Source: Phalacrocorax aristotelis (lineage: Eukaryota; Chordata; Aves; Suliformes; Phalacrocoracidae). From it: a DNA stretch of 64,000 nt. The stretch is from positions 81,027,330-81,091,329 of the forward strand of contig NC_134279.1 in assembly GCF_949628215.1 (NCBI RefSeq). Reading direction: 5' to 3'. The translations under genes and the position numbers were made by a program. The notes beneath the pieces are model-generated. The model was not told the origin of the DNA. It ran no database searches and saw only the letters and a program-made list of their open reading frames with translations. Positions 59,901 to 64,000 of this stretch are shown piece after piece. Positions within the stretch are counted from its first letter, which is position 1. Every line of letters begins with the position of its first letter.

Positions 59901-61809
59901 AGTCGTAGGAGCTCCAAGCCAGGAATTTCTGGCCCCAGCCCAATATACTTTCAGAGGCAAGCTTTCAAATATATACAAAGACAAGCTCATAATTTCCACT
60001 ATACTAATGAGGCCGCGGCGTTTTCATTGAAATGTGCCAATAGCCGCCACGGTGGTATTTTAGCAGCCTTGTACTGTGAATCCAAATGTGATTTAACATG
60101 GCAGCCCCCGCAGAGCGGAGGAAAACTGGCTTCTCCCGCTGAATTTCAATGATGCTTCTCGGCAGCGCTACCCGAAAATCCCTGTGGCGGTGGGACCTTG
60201 CCTTGCGTTTCATCTCGACGTGGGTTTTCCCCTCAAACGCCGCCGTTTTGGTAAAGACAGGGAAGGGTAGGAATGGGTTTAAAGATGGATAATGATATTT
60301 GAGGAGGGGAAAGCCTTGGGTTTAAAGACCGATTTTAAAAGATGTGTGGCTGGCTGGTGTGAGGCGGCGATTTAATAACCAGGCTCGCTGGAAGCATCTC
60401 TAACTCGCAGCGAGGGCTCCCGGGCATCATGTGCTCTCTTGACCTTTAAAAAGACACTCGAGGCAGCCTGCCCGGGTGTTGCTAAGCCGACTTGTTAGTG
60501 CCACTCGTATATTTTACCTTCTAGTAGGTGATTTGGTGCCCAGCAGTTTATAAAGATCCGACAGCAAACTATTAACACGCCTGAAAGTCACGTTGGTGTC
60601 TTTTAGCTTCGCTGCCCGAGGAGGCCCCGGTAGCCTTGGAAGCGGTTGGAAAATATTTAGCAGGTTTTGTTCAGTCAGCTGCAAGAAAAACGCAAATTTT
60701 AAGCAACCCTCTCAAAAGTTGTTTGTTTTTTTTTTAAAACGAGCCCCGCATCAGAGGTGCACACATAACGTTTTACTTATTTTGGGCTCAGTTTATGAGA
60801 AACCCGCGTAAGAAGCAACATCCTTGGGCAAAGGAGGGGTGTGGGTAGGTAATGCTGAAAATCCACGTGTGGCTGTCCATCGCTGCCTGGTTACAGAGCC
60901 TCAGGGTGCCGGTACCCTGGAAGTTTAAGGTGCTTTGACTTCCTCCATCCCACCAAGGTCAGGCAGCCGCGCCAGCGAGAGCAGGGGAGGAGGGCGTCCC
61001 CCCACAGCATCGCCTTTGGTCTGGTGGGTTCGTGCATGTGTCCCCATCAAGCACCTCACTTGGCCCTGCGAGCCCGGGAGAGTTTAAGTTCCAATTTTCC
61101 AGTTCCAGCTAAATTTTGTGGGTTTTGTGACCCTCGCAGCCACCTTTGCTTGTGCCGATCCCGTGGGAGTGGCGTAGTTTGGGTCCCGTATCGGTATGGC
61201 TCTGGGGAGGGGGTGTGGGGTTTTTGCTGGACTCAAAAGCGTTGCAAAACCCCCTCGGTCTCTGTTAGTGGAGCAGAAGGAACAATAAAAAAAAATACTG
61301 CCCCAAACCCCAGTACTTCTGTTGAGCCCCAAGGAAGGGCGGGCTGACGGCGCAGCGCATTTTTCTGTAAGTATTAGCAAAAATAGCAAACGGCAGTGAC
61401 ATGGCATTAGTGTGAATTCGCAGCAGGCTGAGGTTTGGGTTCGTCTGGGTTTCCCTGAAGGCTTCTTAATGCTGTCAGCATCTTAAAATCCAAACCTCGC
61501 AGAGTCCGTGTGGGCTTTGGGGGATGGCTCCTCTGTAGGATTTGTTTCAGTGACTTTATTCCGGTATCCAGACACCAGCTTTCCTGCTCTTCTGCGCCCA
61601 GCTACCTCTTCCCCTTAATTTTTACCACAAATACAAATGGCGCAATAAAAAAAGCTTCACGGAGAGCGTTCCTGAGGACTGAAATCCAGGATCCGGGAGC
61701 AGACGGCAGCAGCATAAAGAGGAATTCTTCCCTCTCTGGCCTCACGCTGCTTTTCCACCACGAGGCTTTACAGCCATCTGGATCCCCTTTCAGATTACAC
61801 CCTCCCTTC

Positions 61810-61840
<31 letters not shown>

Positions 61841-62100
61841 AAATCCATAACCTAGCAACCTTATTTAGTGCAAGCGAGAGCATTATGCCTTCCTGCATCC
61901 CAAATTGCACTCGGCTCCTGTTCTTGCCTTTGTAGGATGGCTGCCGGCAGCTGCGGTTCCCACCCTGGTGCAGGGTGCCTGCCTCCGGCAGGGTTTGATA
62001 TGGATTATTGGTCCCTGGGTGTTGCACTGATTCCACCCCCCCCAATTAAAGGAGCTTAGGAAACGGGGGGAAGAGGCTTTCAGGAGGTTATTTAGTCCCA
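59901..62100. other. Putative intron, possible conserved non-coding DNA
   Basis: No exon is recognised. The stretch 59990-60200 has low repeat content and balanced composition with TAATGAGG, ATTGAAATG and CAAATGTGATTTAACATGG words, the kind of texture seen in conserved enhancers. This is an impression only. The C/A homopolymer junction at 61.8 kb is listed separately. Confidence 0.35.
61809..61843 (+). repeat. Adjoining poly-C and poly-A tracts
   Basis: Twenty-two C followed directly by thirteen A. Unstable and hard to sequence, so the length in the assembly may be wrong. Confidence 0.95.
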
Positions 62101-62112
62101 TCTGCTTCTCAG

Positions 62113-62120
62113 TATAAAAG
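62113..62120 (+). promoter_or_regulatory. TATA box candidate
   Basis: TATAAAAG, a perfect TATA-box match, followed by a GC-rich segment (AGCGGAGCCGGCTGTTGCTC) where a start about 30 bp downstream (about 62143) would fall. It could serve the ATG-bearing exon candidate at 62.7 kb, but the intervening 570 bp contains other ATGs, and TATA words arise by chance. Confidence 0.25.
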
Positions 62121-62715
62121 AGCGGAGCCGGCTGTTGCTCTCCTGCTCCGCAGAGAACGATTTTGCTTTTGTTCAGCCTGAAGATGACTTGATTTTTTTC
62201 TTCCTGATGTGCTGTTTCCCCCATCGCTTTCCCCTCCGGCTCTCGGTGTCACCACCCGGGAATCTGCAAATCCCCCAGAGCGTTTAACACCAGATCCTCT
62301 GGTCTGGCCCTTTGGCAGCGTAGGCCGAGCGATCCTCGCGGGGTTTCCGATCCGCAGAACTCATTCATTGGGGGGAAAACTCTGCGAATGAGGAAGAGCA
62401 GCCGCAAACGAAGGCGGAAGTTTATTTCCAACAAATTAAGCAATCGGGGTGGGCAGGCTGCAACGTGGGGCGTGAAGCTGCCCATCCTACGGTGCTGTCC
62501 AACTTCAGCCCCAGGTTTCGGGGCTTTGCTTGGGCTAAAATTCACCCGTTTTTAATAACATGAGTGTTACTAAGTTTTTTAGCACCCAAGCCATGTGGTA
62601 CGGGGCGATGCCGCTCCATCGGGCACCGTGGCAGTGGGCAGGGATGGGGTGACGTGGTCCCATCACCGAGACCCCGCACAGGTACCTGCTGCCTTCTGCT
62701 TTCACCGCCGTGAGT
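62121..62715. other. Between TATA candidate and ATG exon candidate
   Basis: No independent gene is recognised. If the TATA box were used this would be 5' untranslated sequence. Moderate CpG content. Confidence 0.3.
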
Positions 62716-62796
62716 ATGAACGGGGCCGGGGCAGGAGGAAGAGGAGGAGGAGGAGGCAGCGGCGCATCCTCTCCCACCGCGTTTATGGGAAGAAGA
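62716..62796 (+). CDS. Weak candidate N-terminal coding exon (27 codons)
   Basis: An ATG at 62716 opens a frame beginning MNGAGAGGRGGGGGSGASS. It reaches a donor-like AAGA/GTGAGC at 62796/62797 after exactly 27 codons (phase 0). A Gly/Ala/Ser-rich low-complexity N-terminus is common in the first coding exons of vertebrate nuclear regulators, but it is also what GGA-rich DNA gives by chance. If the donor is not used, the frame continues to about 63018. I recognise no family. It would be an alternative first coding exon of the plus-strand gene starting at 52.3 kb, or of a second gene. Confidence 0.2.
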
Positions 62797-63779
62797 GTGA
62801 GCTCAGCGGGTCGTGACGTTGGATCTGTGATGGAGCCGCGTGCCAGGAAACGGGAGGGGATAAAAAAGAAATTAAAAGTTCCCAGGGCCAAAGGGAAAAG
62901 ATTCCATGAGCATTACTTCATTGCCGAGAAGCCAACTGAAACGTACTCGGGCAGCGCCTGTGTGCGCGTTTCGAAGCAAGAAGCTTCCGGCTCCGCTTCA
63001 AACCCTCCCGATCTGTGATTCCCATTCCTCCTTCCCACGATCGTACAGGAGACCGAGCAGGGCTCTCCTCCAAACTCCGCTTCCCCCCTCCTGCAGATCG
63101 GCCTGAAAAGCACTATTGATTTTTTTTTTTTATCTGTTTATTTTTGCTTTTTTTCCTGGAATTTGCAGAATCAGCCCTGAGCAAACCTCTGGTTTGCCTT
63201 TCCAATGGCGCCGGGCGAAAGCACTTGACTTTAAACTCGGCGATGGGAGCTGCAGCTGACCTATTTTCTGCACTTTTCTCCGCCAACGGTAGCAAAAACA
63301 TTTTCACATTTAAAGGTGCTCCTTGGTGTTAAGGTTGTGAGATAACTTATCTGTTAAACCGGCCAGAATCAAAAGCATTCGCTGAAAACCGCAGCGGCGC
63401 CGGTTGCGCTGCCCAGTGTTCCTTTCGTTGTAAAGACTTCTCTATTTTTTTTCCAGTGCCGGTTGCTTCGTCGCATGGTCACATCGCTCTGTCCGTGTCT
63501 CTCTGCCCCAAGGCGGCAGAGAGGGTTAAGGCTTTGTGCTCGCTGTTGGCCAGCTGGGGAATGCAGCCAGGAAATTTCCTGATTCCCGTTCAAAATAAGC
63601 ATTGGATTTGCTCTCGGGGAGAAGGGATCAAAGGTTCGAAGCAGCTCTTGGTTCGAGGTCAGTTTGGTTTGTTGGTTCTCCAGGCGCTCAACAAAAATCC
63701 ACCACCATCGCCTGAACCTGCGCGCAGCTGAAGAGGGTGAAATAAAGCAGGTTTTGTTCCGTTTGACACCCAAAAGTTT
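62797..63779. other. Putative intron, nothing firm
   Basis: No exon is recognised with confidence. An acceptor with a good pyrimidine tract (CTATTTTTTTTCCAG ending at 63455) precedes a 91-codon open plus frame (63456-63731) without a known motif. A T11 run lies near 63120. Confidence 0.3.
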
Positions 63780-64000
63780 CCTCCGTTCCCCGGCACAGCA
63801 TCGCCCTGGACGAGCTTTGCTGGCTCTCAGCACGGCTCTGCCCCACGGCGCGAGGGACCCGTCGGGATGCCCCCCATCATTAATCACCCTCGTTATTAAC
63901 GCCGCCGAGCCGCGCGCCGTCACTCGCCTCCTCTGCTCGCTGCCGGCTCTTTGGGGTGAAGGCGGCAGGTCCGGTCGGATGCTCGGAGCCGGTGCTGGGG
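63780..64000. promoter_or_regulatory. CpG island running off the right edge
   Basis: CpG density rises again (GCCGCCGAGCCGCGCGCCGT at 63901-63920, GGTCCGGTCGGATGCTCGGA near the end), with an AT-rich notch (CATCATTAATCACCCTCGTT). It is truncated by the window, so its role is unclear. It could be another promoter or the next exon of the plus-strand gene. Confidence 0.45.

Noticed and set aside
1..64000. Prokaryotic systems, CRISPR arrays, plasmid or phage modules
   Set aside because: No regularly spaced direct repeats, operons, ribosome-binding sites or bacterial genes. CR1 elements and splice signals show a vertebrate nuclear genome.

Overview
The window looks like nuclear DNA of a bird. A crocodilian or turtle is less likely but cannot be excluded from the sequence alone. 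The evidence is ten fragments of the CR1 LINE family. Several end in the ATTCTRTG-type 3' tail typical of CR1, and one carries reverse-transcriptase motifs. These fragments cover roughly 9% of the window. I see no Alu, L1 or B-type SINEs, no retroviral gene and no bacterial gene organisation. Frames are interrupted everywhere, and base composition shifts from mixed or AT-leaning (about 1-50 kb) to GC- and CpG-rich (about 51-64 kb).

Layout. Bases 1-51000 appear to be intergenic or intronic single-copy DNA with scattered CR1 fragments (about 1.1-2.1, 9.5-9.8, 13.6-14.1, 24.1-25.7, 26.2-26.9, 31.7, 32.3-32.8, 34.1-34.3 and 48.4-48.7 kb). The longest fragment, 24.1-25.7 kb, holds the end of the endonuclease-side region and the core of the reverse transcriptase, broken by frameshifts and missing its 3' end. 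Around these are a (GGAT)n microsatellite, a poly-C tract, a recent 111-bp tandem duplication at 38.2 kb, and a doubled octamer motif at 40.5 kb. A few 40-50 bp stretches resemble old MIR-type SINEs. Two splice-bounded open segments (28.2 and 43.7 kb) are the only hints of exons here, and both are weak.

From about 51 kb to the right edge the DNA becomes a chain of CpG islands. The best-supported functional element is a GC-rich, TATA-less promoter at 52.23-52.52 kb, with GC boxes, an NRF1-like site, a G-quadruplex-capable run and a strong splice donor at 52435/52436. It reads as the first exon of a plus-strand gene whose later exons lie beyond the window. It is preceded by a C-rich TGTCCCC-type repeat block and followed directly by a 31-bp minisatellite. 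The next 11 kb would be its first intron, with further CpG islands, a TATA-plus-donor candidate alternative first exon (56.4-56.5 kb), a second TATA-like site (62.1 kb), a short in-frame ATG exon candidate with a donor (62.7-62.8 kb), and a young CR1 copy about 95% identical to the one at 1.7-2.1 kb.

I recognise no protein-coding gene with confidence. All long reading frames I examined are either CR1 remnants, low-complexity artefacts or unrecognised chance frames. I did not find a new biological system. The most useful leads are the promoter and its flanking repeats, the candidate alternative exons, and the unusual 3'-less CR1 fragment.
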